From: Cyclobacteriaceae bacterium | Lineage (GTDB): Bacteria; Bacteroidota; Bacteroidia; Cytophagales; Cyclobacteriaceae | Length of the DNA: 42,267 nucleotides | Assembly (NCBI GenBank): GCA_020436085.1 | Contig: JAGQYM010000041.1 | Location: 1-42,267 of the forward strand | Direction: 5' to 3' | Shown here: piece after piece, positions 27,081 to 34,417 of the stretch | Layout of the letters: each line of letters starts with the position of its first letter | Numbering within the stretch: the stretch's first letter is position 1 | Notes under the pieces: generated by a model | Seen by the model: only the letters and a program-made list of their open reading frames with translations | What the model was told of the DNA's origin: nothing | The model's database searches: none | Position numbers and translations under genes: made by a program

Positions 27081-29304
27081 GCCAGTAGGTCATCTTGAAC
27101 ACGAGTGCTCTGGTGCGAGGCATCCAATTGTTGGCGGGCTGGTCGAAGCTAAAGAAATAGTTATCTGTGTAGACAAGGAACATGTCACTTGCCGGCTTGA
27201 ATCGCCACTGCAGCCTTGCGTTGATATTCACATTTTCATTCTGCGTGTTGAACTGCATGAAGTTGGTGATGAATAGTTTTCGTGTAAGGGTAAGATCTAG
27301 CTTTGGACTGATCAGGTGGATGTCACGTGAAGGATAGGGATCATCCAGTCGGATTCGATTGTAGCTATAAATCAATCCAATACTTCCAAAAGGTTGGAAA
27401 CGATAGGTGAGTGTAGGACTGAATTCGTAGCGCGTACCATTGTAATATTCACCTCCTGAATGCTCGATGCTTGCTGAAAGTAGTTTGCGTGGGTCAGATT
27501 CATATCTCACGAAGTAGTTTTGATATGAGTAGCTCGTTCCTCTCAAAAGTTTGGTTGGGTTTTCGTCCTCTGGTGTTCGCGTTGGGTCGAAGTCATCAAG
27601 GAGCCGAGTGTATCGGTTATTAAATGAAATTCGTGCGTTGGCATTGTTTTGAAAGCGCACGTCATAGGCAAGTCGAATTAACTGATCTGTGCGGCCATCG
27701 GCATTCCAGAAGTATTCAATTTTTGTATTCGGTCCGTGATTGTTGATGATGCTTCCTTTCGGATATATTTTATACGAGATTTCCGGCACGATGCTGTTGA
27801 TGCCAATTCGTCTGACGAATCCAACTTCTGCATTGTAATTTTCTCCGATGAAGGCGTGGCTCCAGGAGATGTCCCATTTCTGTGTGCTGTAAAAGAGGGA
27901 AGCACCATGAGCTGACTGTTTACCAGGATTTTGTTCCTGAAAGCTGTGATGAAAAAATGCTTTGCCCGTCCACTTGTTGGTAATGGATGCGAGATTGTAC
28001 TCCAAGCCTACCACTCGATTGTACACCACGGAATCGCCAAACAATTTATCGGGAAACGTTTTATTAAAAGATTGTTTGTTGACAAACAAAGCGGAAATGT
28101 TTGATCGGGTGAACACTTGCTGTTGAATAGCAGCGACTGTGTAGTTGATGCTTGGCAGGGAGATGGCTTCATCTTCTGCAGCTTGCATGTTGAGCAAACC
28201 TACACGTAATCTTTTGTTGAGTTTTCCGCTCAGGCGAAAGCCGCCATAAATTTTGTTCTGAACGTTTGATCCTGTAGCGGTGTCAATTGCCACGCCAATG
28301 CGTCTGCTAAAGAATGGTCTTGTGTCTTCCGTTCCGAATGCCGCAAACAAATCCGCATTCTCAAGAAAGAACTGACGTTTTTCTGGAAAGAATATTTCGA
28401 ATCGATCAACATTGGTCACTTGCTGATCAACTTCCACCTGAGAAAAATCCGGGTTAATTGTTAGGTCCAGATTTAAAGAAGGAGTGATTGCAATCTTTGC
28501 ATCACCTCCTATGGCTTTTATAAATTTTGTAGATGTTCCTTCGATGAAATCCTTGTTCAATCCTGCCGATACAAATGGAATTAGAGAAATATTCGGTCCA
28601 GGTTTTGGTAGGGGTTTGTCCCACACTAATTCGCCTGTGTAGGACAGGGAGTAGGGGCGAAAGTTGCGTGGCACGCGATTCCATGTCGCGCGCTCATTGG
28701 TTTTGCTGTCGACCCTATAGGCGTTGAAATACCATTTGGCTGAGCCTTCGGGAAATCGAAGTGTCTTGAAAGGGATGGCCAATTCAGCGGTCCAATAACC
28801 GTCAAACTGTTGTGCTTCGCCTCGCCATTTGTTGTCCCAATCCAGTGAGAAGTCATCTGACAACGTTCCGCCATTTACCACGAGTCCTTCTTTTTGCACA
28901 CCCAATGGATTGATGCCAAAAGAGAACGCGTTGGTTTGGTCTTGAAATGTGTCAAACACTACGTTGATACTCTCAATGCCTGGTCCACGAAAGTCCCGTC
29001 TTTTGGAAAGGATTACGAATTTCTTTCCAGAGTCGACATCGTTACATTTTGTGCCGATGTACACTGTTGACTCATCGTATGTAAAATAAATTTCGCATTG
29101 AGTTGTTGAAAGTGATGAGTCGTATGGGAAGGTTTGAATGAAGTCTTTGGCGGGGGTTATGTTGCTCCATACGGGATCGTCCAGAAGCCCATCGATCTTG
29201 ATGGGTGTGTCGGTAGTATTAATGTTGACCGTTTTTCGGAGGGGTGTTTGCGCAACGCAAATCTGCGCAAGGGTGATTAGTGCAAAAGCAAGTAAACCTT
29301 TCAA
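27070..29304 (-). CDS. DUF5916 outer-membrane protein with CBM9-like domain
   Basis: 744 residues. A TTG start at 29304 gives a clean signal peptide (KGLLAFALITLAQICVAQ); no other start lies in the open frame. The N-terminal CBM9-like domain (about 25-215) opens with DTPIKIDGLLDDPVWSNI. The remainder (230-744) is the DUF5916 region with PDFSQVEVDQQVTN and RQFFLENADLF, then strand-rich sequence consistent with a membrane barrel. Function unknown. A 14-bp perfect stem would include the start codon (see 29291-29360). Confidence 0.9.
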   Translation of the reverse strand: MKGLLAFALITLAQICVAQTPLRKTVNINTTDTPIKIDGLLDDPVWSNITPAKDFIQTFPYDSSLSTTQCEIYFTYDESTVYIGTKCNDVDSGKKFVILSKRRDFRGPGIESINVVFDTFQDQTNAFSFGINPLGVQKEGLVVNGGTLSDDFSLDWDNKWRGEAQQFDGYWTAELAIPFKTLRFPEGSAKWYFNAYRVDSKTNERATWNRVPRNFRPYSLSYTGELVWDKPLPKPGPNISLIPFVSAGLNKDFIEGTSTKFIKAIGGDAKIAITPSLNLDLTINPDFSQVEVDQQVTNVDRFEIFFPEKRQFFLENADLFAAFGTEDTRPFFSRRIGVAIDTATGSNVQNKIYGGFRLSGKLNKRLRVGLLNMQAAEDEAISLPSINYTVAAIQQQVFTRSNISALFVNKQSFNKTFPDKLFGDSVVYNRVVGLEYNLASITNKWTGKAFFHHSFQEQNPGKQSAHGASLFYSTQKWDISWSHAFIGENYNAEVGFVRRIGINSIVPEISYKIYPKGSIINNHGPNTKIEYFWNADGRTDQLIRLAYDVRFQNNANARISFNNRYTRLLDDFDPTRTPEDENPTKLLRGTSYSYQNYFVRYESDPRKLLSASIEHSGGEYYNGTRYEFSPTLTYRFQPFGSIGLIYSYNRIRLDDPYPSRDIHLISPKLDLTLTRKLFITNFMQFNTQNENVNINARLQWRFKPASDMFLVYTDNYFFSFDQPANNWMPRTRALVFKMTYWLNL

Positions 29305-29360
29305 TCCGGATCGAAGTTGACTTGCAAAACTAACTTGCGACCTGACTTGAAAGGTTTACT
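29291..29360 (-). promoter_or_regulatory. Leader hairpin covering the UUG start of the DUF5916 gene
   Basis: AGTAAACCTTTCAA (29291-29304) and TTGAAAGGTTTACT (29347-29360) are a perfect 14-bp inverted repeat separated by 42 bases. In the minus-strand mRNA the 3' arm is the start codon UUG and the next four codons, so folding would bury the initiation site. The role in translation is inference. Confidence 0.45.
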
Positions 29361-29415
29361 CTTGTACGGGTGGTTCTATGCTAGTATGAGTGTGAACTCT
29401 TCAGTAGCTCGTATC

Positions 29416-30114
29416 CTAACGATTGTTAAGCAGATAGGAAGTAAAGCTGTTTCCATCTACGCGGGTGTATTTAAAATCCTCTTCACCGCGAAATGCAATG
29501 TTCTTGATGTTTAGTGGAGTTCTGAACTTGGTGTACTTGAAGTTTGCCAGTTGATCAAAGGATGATGATTCAAAGTTGGCGCCTCTTGGAAATTCAGCAT
29601 ATTTAAAGTTGGCATCGTCAGTGAACTTTGCGTTGGCAAAAACTGGAGTATTATTGAATTCAGCGTATTTGAAGTTGGCTTCTCGGTTGAATGTTGTTCC
29701 GCTGAAGTCGGTCTTTTCCTCAAATTCAGAATATTTGAATTCGCTCGCTCTTCGGAATGTGCAGTTTTGGAAGATTACATCTTCTTCGAAGTGCGCGATG
29801 TACGTGTCGTTATCTCTTTCTATGTGATAGTACGCGAGGACATCATCTCTAAATGTACAATTGATAAATGTGAGAGACACTTCAACTGTGCTTTCGTATT
29901 GATCGTTTCCCTTGCCGAAGAAATCAAATGATGAATCGGTGTGCCTGCGGGTGTGCAGATCAGTCAGATCCAGTTCGCCTTCGATTTCAGCGTTTTTGTA
30001 AAGAACAGACTGGCCATCATTTATTTGTCGAATGATATCACTGGCCTTTACAGTATTTTGTGAATAGGCAGCACTAAATGCCGATATCAGAATCAGAGTA
30101 AAGATTGTCCTCAT
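29416..30114 (-). CDS. Secreted pentapeptide-like repeat protein
   Basis: 232 residues with a signal peptide (about 1-18, ending SAAYSQ). Phe residues recur with an alternating 5/6 spacing, an 11-residue unit that makes a 22-residue super-repeat: FKY occurs at 126, 148, 170, 192 and 214. The pattern resembles a pentapeptide-repeat beta-helix stretched by one residue every second coil. Function unknown; exported, with no catalytic motif. It lies 111 bases upstream of the DUF5916 start, on the same strand. Confidence 0.85.
   Translation of the reverse strand: MRTIFTLILISAFSAAYSQNTVKASDIIRQINDGQSVLYKNAEIEGELDLTDLHTRRHTDSSFDFFGKGNDQYESTVEVSLTFINCTFRDDVLAYYHIERDNDTYIAHFEEDVIFQNCTFRRASEFKYSEFEEKTDFSGTTFNREANFKYAEFNNTPVFANAKFTDDANFKYAEFPRGANFESSSFDQLANFKYTKFRTPLNIKNIAFRGEEDFKYTRVDGNSFTSYLLNNR
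29457..29750. repeat. Internal 66-bp coding repeat
   Basis: Five copies of the TATTTAAAGTT-like core start at 29468, 29534, 29600, 29666 and 29732, exactly 66 bases apart. They encode the FKY-containing 22-residue super-repeat of the overlapping gene. Confidence 0.8.
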
Positions 30115-30116
30115 GA

Positions 30117-30144
30117 TGAGTTTGTTTGAGTTTGCTTGAGTTTG
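30117..30144. repeat. Three TGAGTTTG units, 10-bp period
   Basis: TGAGTTTG at 30117, 30127 and 30137, just upstream of the start codon of the repeat-protein gene on the minus strand. The unit resembles the TGAGTTC heptamer at 161-195. Confidence 0.6.
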
Positions 30145-30315
30145 CTATTTTTTTATTCAATACCTATGCCACAGTTGAAGGTTACGGTTAAGGCTCAAAA
30201 AATGATGAGTTGACATCACCGATATTCAAATGTGTACAGGCGTTGTACGATAATGAACAATAGACTTAAATGCCTTACCTTTAGTTGCATTATAAAACAG
30301 AAATAATTTCGAATC

Positions 30316-30675
30316 ATGTTAGAAAAAATCAATTGGGACGCAGTGCCCCGTGAACAGGTAAATCCATCCATGGTGAGAAGAATTGTGACCGGAGAGAAAA
30401 TGATGATTGCAAAAATGAATTTTAAAGATGGCTTTGTGGTGCCTCTCCATCACCATGTGCATGAGCAGATCACACAGGTTGTCTCAGGTTCAATGCGATT
30501 TTGGTTTGGTGCCAACAAAGAGCAGGTAATGGATTTGTATGCTGGCGATGTGGTGGTGATACCTTCCAATTTGCCACACGAGGCATTGATGATAGGCGAT
30601 GTAGAGGAAATTGACTCGTGGTCGCCACCGCGCGAGGATTGGCTCGATGGCACTGATCACTATCTGAGAAAATAG
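30316..30675 (+). CDS. Cupin-domain protein
   Basis: 119 residues, single small cupin. Likely metal ligands are His45, His47 and His49 in PLHHHVHEQITQVVSG and His88 in PSNLPHEA. The metal and substrate are unknown; small cupins of this type include dioxygenases and isomerases. Two bases separate it from the SDR gene, so they are almost certainly co-transcribed and may share a pathway. GTACA-GGCGT-TGTAC at 30234-30248 is a possible operator; weak evidence. Confidence 0.85.
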   Translation: MLEKINWDAVPREQVNPSMVRRIVTGEKMMIAKMNFKDGFVVPLHHHVHEQITQVVSGSMRFWFGANKEQVMDLYAGDVVVIPSNLPHEALMIGDVEEIDSWSPPREDWLDGTDHYLRK

Positions 30676-30677
30676 AT

Positions 30678-31439
30678 ATGGATTTAGGGCTTAAGGGGAG
30701 AGTTGCATTTGTGGCAGCTTCCAGTCAAGGACTGGGCAGGAGTGTGGCATTGGAACTTGCTAAAGAGGGGGTGCATCTTGCAATTTGTGGCAGGACTGAA
30801 GAAACACTAAGGAGCACGGCTCGGGAGGCGGAGACATTTGGTGTCGAAGTGCTTAGTTTGACTGGTGATTTGTCATCTGATGTTGACAGAGATCGAATGA
30901 TTCAGGAGACTCTGAATAAATTTCAAAAGGTTGATATTCTGGTGACCAATACTGGAGGACCACCGGCAGGTAAGTTTGAGGACTTTGGAAAAGATGATTG
31001 GGACAAGGCCACAGCGCAATTGCTCGGAAGTGCTGTTGGGTTGGTCAAGGGTTTTTTACATGGAATGAAAACACAAAGGTGGGGCAGGATTGTAGCGATC
31101 ACTTCACAGGCTGTGAAGCAACCCGTTCAAAATCTGGTGCTGTCCAATGCTGTCAGAGCGTCAGTGGTTGGGCTGATGAAAACACTTTCGCAGGAGCTGG
31201 GTGAGTATAATATCACTGTCAACAACGTGATGCCAGGCTACACACAAACCGCACGACTTGATAAGTTGATTGCAGGGAATCCTGCTTTTAAAAACGTCAC
31301 TCATGAGATACCGCTGAGACGATTTGGTCAGCCGGAGGAGTTTGCGGCAGCGGTTGCTTTTTTGGCAAGTGAGCGGGCAAGCTATATTACGGGGATATCG
31401 CTGGCGGTTGATGGTGGTTGGATCAAAAACATATTATAG
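30678..31439 (+). CDS. Short-chain dehydrogenase with altered catalytic site
   Basis: 253 residues, Rossmann SDR. The nucleotide-binding motif is AASSQGLGRSVA (13-24), and the NNAG segment reads VTNTGGPPAG (89-98). Ser143 is in place, but the positions of the catalytic Tyr (+13) and Lys (+17) hold Ser156 and Arg160 (VLSNAVRASVVGL). This is a known divergent SDR subgroup whose activity may differ from the classical Tyr/Lys mechanism. The C-terminus is typical (ITGISLAVDGGW). Operon with the cupin upstream and a tiny membrane protein downstream. Confidence 0.9.
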   Translation: MDLGLKGRVAFVAASSQGLGRSVALELAKEGVHLAICGRTEETLRSTAREAETFGVEVLSLTGDLSSDVDRDRMIQETLNKFQKVDILVTNTGGPPAGKFEDFGKDDWDKATAQLLGSAVGLVKGFLHGMKTQRWGRIVAITSQAVKQPVQNLVLSNAVRASVVGLMKTLSQELGEYNITVNNVMPGYTQTARLDKLIAGNPAFKNVTHEIPLRRFGQPEEFAAAVAFLASERASYITGISLAVDGGWIKNIL

Positions 31440-31464
31440 AAATCAAAAGGTTTAAACAATTCGC

Positions 31465-31638
31465 ATGGACGCTGTTAAATTTAAAAACTGGAGAGGATAT
31501 CTCTATGTGGCCCTGGGTGTGGCATTTGGATTTTATCGCGTTTCGAAAGTAGAGCAGTGGGGATCGTGGGAATACATTGATTTGTTAATCGCATTGGGAA
31601 TGGTAGGTGTGGGTGTTTTTACAATCCTCAAGAAGTGA
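31465..31638 (+). CDS. 57-aa small membrane protein
   Basis: 57 residues: MDAVKFKNWRGYLYVALGV at the start, ending GVGVFTILKK. Two hydrophobic segments, about 12-24 and 40-53, with a short polar loop. ATG 31465 is 25 bases after the SDR stop, on the same strand. Likely real because it has a clean start, basic ends and two membrane helices; function unknown. Confidence 0.5.
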   Translation: MDAVKFKNWRGYLYVALGVAFGFYRVSKVEQWGSWEYIDLLIALGMVGVGVFTILKK

Positions 31639-31665
31639 TGTTGTTGATGGCAATCATAAAATAGT

Positions 31666-31691
31666 GAGGGCTGACGCTTTTGCCAGCCCTC
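31666..31691 (+). terminator. GC-rich hairpin after the cupin-SDR operon
   Basis: Perfect 8-bp stem GAGGGCTG (31666-31673) / CAGCCCTC (31684-31691) with a 10-base loop. No T-run follows, so it is a weak terminator candidate at best. Confidence 0.4.
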
Positions 31692-31789
31692 CAGCCCGGA
31701 TCGTCATACGGTCGCGCGGTTTTTCGTTTTCGGTTCTAAAGGAGCCTTAAGATTGCGCCGGTTTCAGATCCTCAGTGCTTCCGGTTGCG

Positions 31790-32233
31790 TTATGCTACCA
31801 ATATTTCTTTTTTTGGAGGAAGAGTAGCCACTTCCTTCTTGGCAACTTCAAGCTTCAAAATACCATCTTCGTAGTGTGCCTTGATTTTGTCAACGATCAC
31901 ATTTTCTGGCAAAGTGAAAGAACGCTCAAATTTTTCAAAGCTGTATTCTTTACGAGTGTAATTTTTCTTGAGATCTTCTTTCTCCAATTCTTTCTCAGCG
32001 AAGATAGTCAACACTCCGTTTTCCACGGTAACGTTGAAATCTTTCTTGGTCAGACCGGGAGCTGCCAATTCGATCACAAATTCTTTTTCGTTTTCAACGA
32101 TGTTAACAGCAGGCATTGGATTGGCCATCATTTTCATCATGTCTGAATCAAAGAAGCGGCCATTGTCGAAGAAATCAGTCATCCATTTTTCGTTCCAGAG
32201 AAATGGGAAATTACTTTTTTTCATAAGTGTCAT
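31790..32233 (-). CDS. Hsp20 / alpha-crystallin small heat-shock protein
   Basis: 147 residues from ATG 32233. Alpha-crystallin domain at about 40-145: PAVNIVENEKEFVIELAAPG, then GVLTIFAEKE, FERSFTLPENV and the DGILKLEVAKKE edge strand. It holds unfolding proteins in the cytoplasm without ATP. The start is set by AAGGAGG four bases upstream of the ATG; a longer frame from 32311 would begin with an uncharacteristic hydrophobic segment and ignore that site. Divergent from the pirin gene. Confidence 0.93.
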   Translation of the reverse strand: MTLMKKSNFPFLWNEKWMTDFFDNGRFFDSDMMKMMANPMPAVNIVENEKEFVIELAAPGLTKKDFNVTVENGVLTIFAEKELEKEDLKKNYTRKEYSFEKFERSFTLPENVIVDKIKAHYEDGILKLEVAKKEVATLPPKKEILVA

Positions 32234-32236
32234 ATG

Positions 32237-32251
32237 TCCTCCTTTTTTTTT
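32237..32251 (-). promoter_or_regulatory. Strong Shine-Dalgarno with A-tract before hsp20
   Basis: On the minus strand a run of nine A's leads into GGAGG, ending four bases before ATG 32233. Most genes in this window lack a recognisable Shine-Dalgarno, so this one stands out and fixes the start. Confidence 0.75.
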
Positions 32252-32417
32252 GAGTTGCTTGATGATCGAATATACTGTTATGGATATGCCGATTGCCATG
32301 ATTGCAGGCACTACTAAACCTGACGTTTGTCAGTTTCTATTCTTCTTCCAACAAAGAAGGATGGTTGAACATATTTCCACTCGTTCGTGTTTAACTTGCA
32401 CAAAATGACAATCAGCT

Positions 32418-33431
32418 ATGAGCAATTCAGTACTTGCAGTAAATCCACTTAATTTTCCCTGGCAGACCAGCGACCCTTTCCTTTTTTGTGTTCATCATGC
32501 CGATTTTTACCCTAAGGGTAATGATCAGTTTGGTCCGGATGCATCTCTTGCTGGCAGAAATATTGGCAATGATTTTACCGTAAAGGACGGCTGGAGGATG
32601 TATCACGGTGAAACGGTGCCCGGCTTTCCTGCGCACCCGCATCGTGGATTTGAAACGGTGACGATCGCCACCAAAGGTTTGATTGATCATTCGGATAGTC
32701 TAGGGGCAGCGGGGAGATTTGGTTTTGGGGACGTGCAATGGATGACGGCTGGGAAAGGGGTACAACATTCGGAGATGTTTCCCCTCTTGAATAAGGACAA
32801 GGAAAACCATCTTGAGCTATTTCAGATTTGGTTGAATTTGCCAAAAGCGAAAAAAATGGCAGAGCCACATTTTGCGATGCTGTGGTCAGAAAATATCCCT
32901 GTATTTGAAACCAAGGATGGTAGTGGCAATGCGATATCTGTGAAAGTAATTGCTGGCAGTATTGAGGGGCATAATGCGCCCACACCTCCGCCAGACTCAT
33001 GGGCATCAGATTCAAAAAATGAAGTGGCTATTTGGCTGATCAAAATGGAAGCAGGTGCACAATGGCACTTGCCTGCGGCATCGGCTGGTCTTAATCGTAC
33101 GATCTATTTTTATGAAGGCGACTCTCTTCAGGTTGATAATAAGTCAGTGCCGCACTACCATTCGGCCTCTTTAAAATCGGATGCTAGGGTACTCTTGCAG
33201 AATGGAAATAAACCCGCGTCAATCCTGTTGCTTCAAGGTCGCGCGATTGACGAGCCCGTAGCACAGTATGGTCCTTTCGTTATGAATTCTCAATCTGAAA
33301 TTCAGCAGGCATATCGTGAATACCAGGAGACACAATTTGGTGGATGGCCATGGCCAAGTTATGATCACGTTCACCCAAGAGAGCGGGGTCGGTTTGCTAA
33401 ACATGCAAACGGTGTAGAAGAGGTGAAGTAA
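32418..33431 (+). CDS. Pirin family protein
   Basis: 337 residues, two cupin-like halves. Metal-binding residues are visible: His73 and His75 in [12 protein letters not shown], His117 and Glu119 in GKGVQHSEM. Some pirins have quercetin-dioxygenase activity and others act as redox-linked regulators; the role here cannot be read. No signal peptide. Followed 32 bases later by the S33 lipoprotein gene. Confidence 0.92.
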   Translation: MSNSVLAVNPLNFPWQTSDPFLFCVHHADFYPKGNDQFGPDASLAGRNIGNDFTVKDGWRMYHGETVPGFPAHPHRGFETVTIATKGLIDHSDSLGAAGRFGFGDVQWMTAGKGVQHSEMFPLLNKDKENHLELFQIWLNLPKAKKMAEPHFAMLWSENIPVFETKDGSGNAISVKVIAGSIEGHNAPTPPPDSWASDSKNEVAIWLIKMEAGAQWHLPAASAGLNRTIYFYEGDSLQVDNKSVPHYHSASLKSDARVLLQNGNKPASILLLQGRAIDEPVAQYGPFVMNSQSEIQQAYREYQETQFGGWPWPSYDHVHPRERGRFAKHANGVEEVK

Positions 33432-33463
33432 CACTGGAGAAATTCATATCTTGAGAGCAACAT

Positions 33464-34417
33464 ATGCTTTTAGGAATGAAAAACCTCAGTCTTCTCGTTG
33501 TAGTCTCCTTAATTCTGGCTTCATGTTCAACTCCACTCAAGCCTCACGAAGGCTATGTGGATGTGACTGGGGGAAAAATTTGGTACAAGGTAATTGGCGA
33601 GGGACCAGGTAAACCTTTGATGGTAATGCACGGAGGACCAGGTGGACGTAGTTGTGGCTCGATTGCTGCATACGAGCAGCTCGCCCTGGAAAGACCCATC
33701 ATATTTTTTGATCAGCTTGAATCGGGTATGTCGGACCATCCTAACGACACCAGCCTTTGGAAGATATCTTATTTTGTAGAACAGGTTGAGTTACTACGAA
33801 AGCATTTAAACTTAAATGACTTCCATCTCTTGGGAAGTTCGTGGGGAGGATCAGTGGCCGTGGAGTATATGCTGACGCAAAACACTGATCCGGTTGCTTC
33901 AGTAATTTTTGCAGGACCACTTATTGGTACGCCAAAATGGATGGAGGATTCCAAGGTGTTAATCTCCAGATTGTCACAACCGGTTCAGGATACAATCAAC
34001 AAGTATGAAGCATTGGGCCAATATGATAATGAGGCTTACAAAGCTGCTACCGATACCTTCAATATCAATTTCAATTCACGAAAAGGTAGAGGCACTCCTG
34101 TTCCGGAATGTGAAGGTGTGCCCGGATCAAACCGAGCTATCTATACTTACATGTGGGGCCCAACAGAGTTCAATGCGACAGGCACACTCAAAGACTTTGA
34201 CCGGGTGCCAGACTTACCGAAAATCAAGAAACCCACTTTGTTTATTGGAGGTGAGTTTGATGAAGTTTTGCCCGAAACACTTTATTATTTTCAAACATTA
34301 GTGCCTGGTTCAAAGGTGGAGATTGTCCCCAACGCGGGCCATGCCAAAACCCGCGACAATCCGGAAGACTACATTCGCATGCTCAGAGAGTTTCTGGCAG
34401 AAGTGGAGGCTAATTAA
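33464..34417 (+). CDS. Proline iminopeptidase-like alpha/beta hydrolase lipoprotein (S33)
   Basis: 317 residues from ATG 33464 (ATG 33476 is an equally good start, giving MKNLSLL). Lipoprotein signal ending LILASC (Cys21). The oxyanion segment is MHGGPGG (55-61), the nucleophile Ser126 is in LGSSWGGS, and the likely catalytic Asp (GGEFDE) and His (NAGHAKT) lie near the C-terminus. It resembles proline iminopeptidase, cleaving N-terminal Pro or similar at the cell envelope. The DQxxSG segment reads DQLESGMSD where family members often have Gly, so specificity may differ. The 3' end overlaps the convergent hrpB stop by four bases. Confidence 0.88.
   Translation: MLLGMKNLSLLVVVSLILASCSTPLKPHEGYVDVTGGKIWYKVIGEGPGKPLMVMHGGPGGRSCGSIAAYEQLALERPIIFFDQLESGMSDHPNDTSLWKISYFVEQVELLRKHLNLNDFHLLGSSWGGSVAVEYMLTQNTDPVASVIFAGPLIGTPKWMEDSKVLISRLSQPVQDTINKYEALGQYDNEAYKAATDTFNINFNSRKGRGTPVPECEGVPGSNRAIYTYMWGPTEFNATGTLKDFDRVPDLPKIKKPTLFIGGEFDEVLPETLYYFQTLVPGSKVEIVPNAGHAKTRDNPEDYIRMLREFLAEVEAN

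Noticed and set aside
32290-32302. 13-base match (CGATTGCCATGAT) between the hsp20/pirin gap and the katG/oxyR gap
   Set aside because: Matches of this length are expected by chance in a 42-kb window; no dyad is shared.
32234-32311. Longer N-terminus for Hsp20
   Set aside because: It adds a hydrophobic stretch foreign to the family, while the strong Shine-Dalgarno fits ATG 32233.
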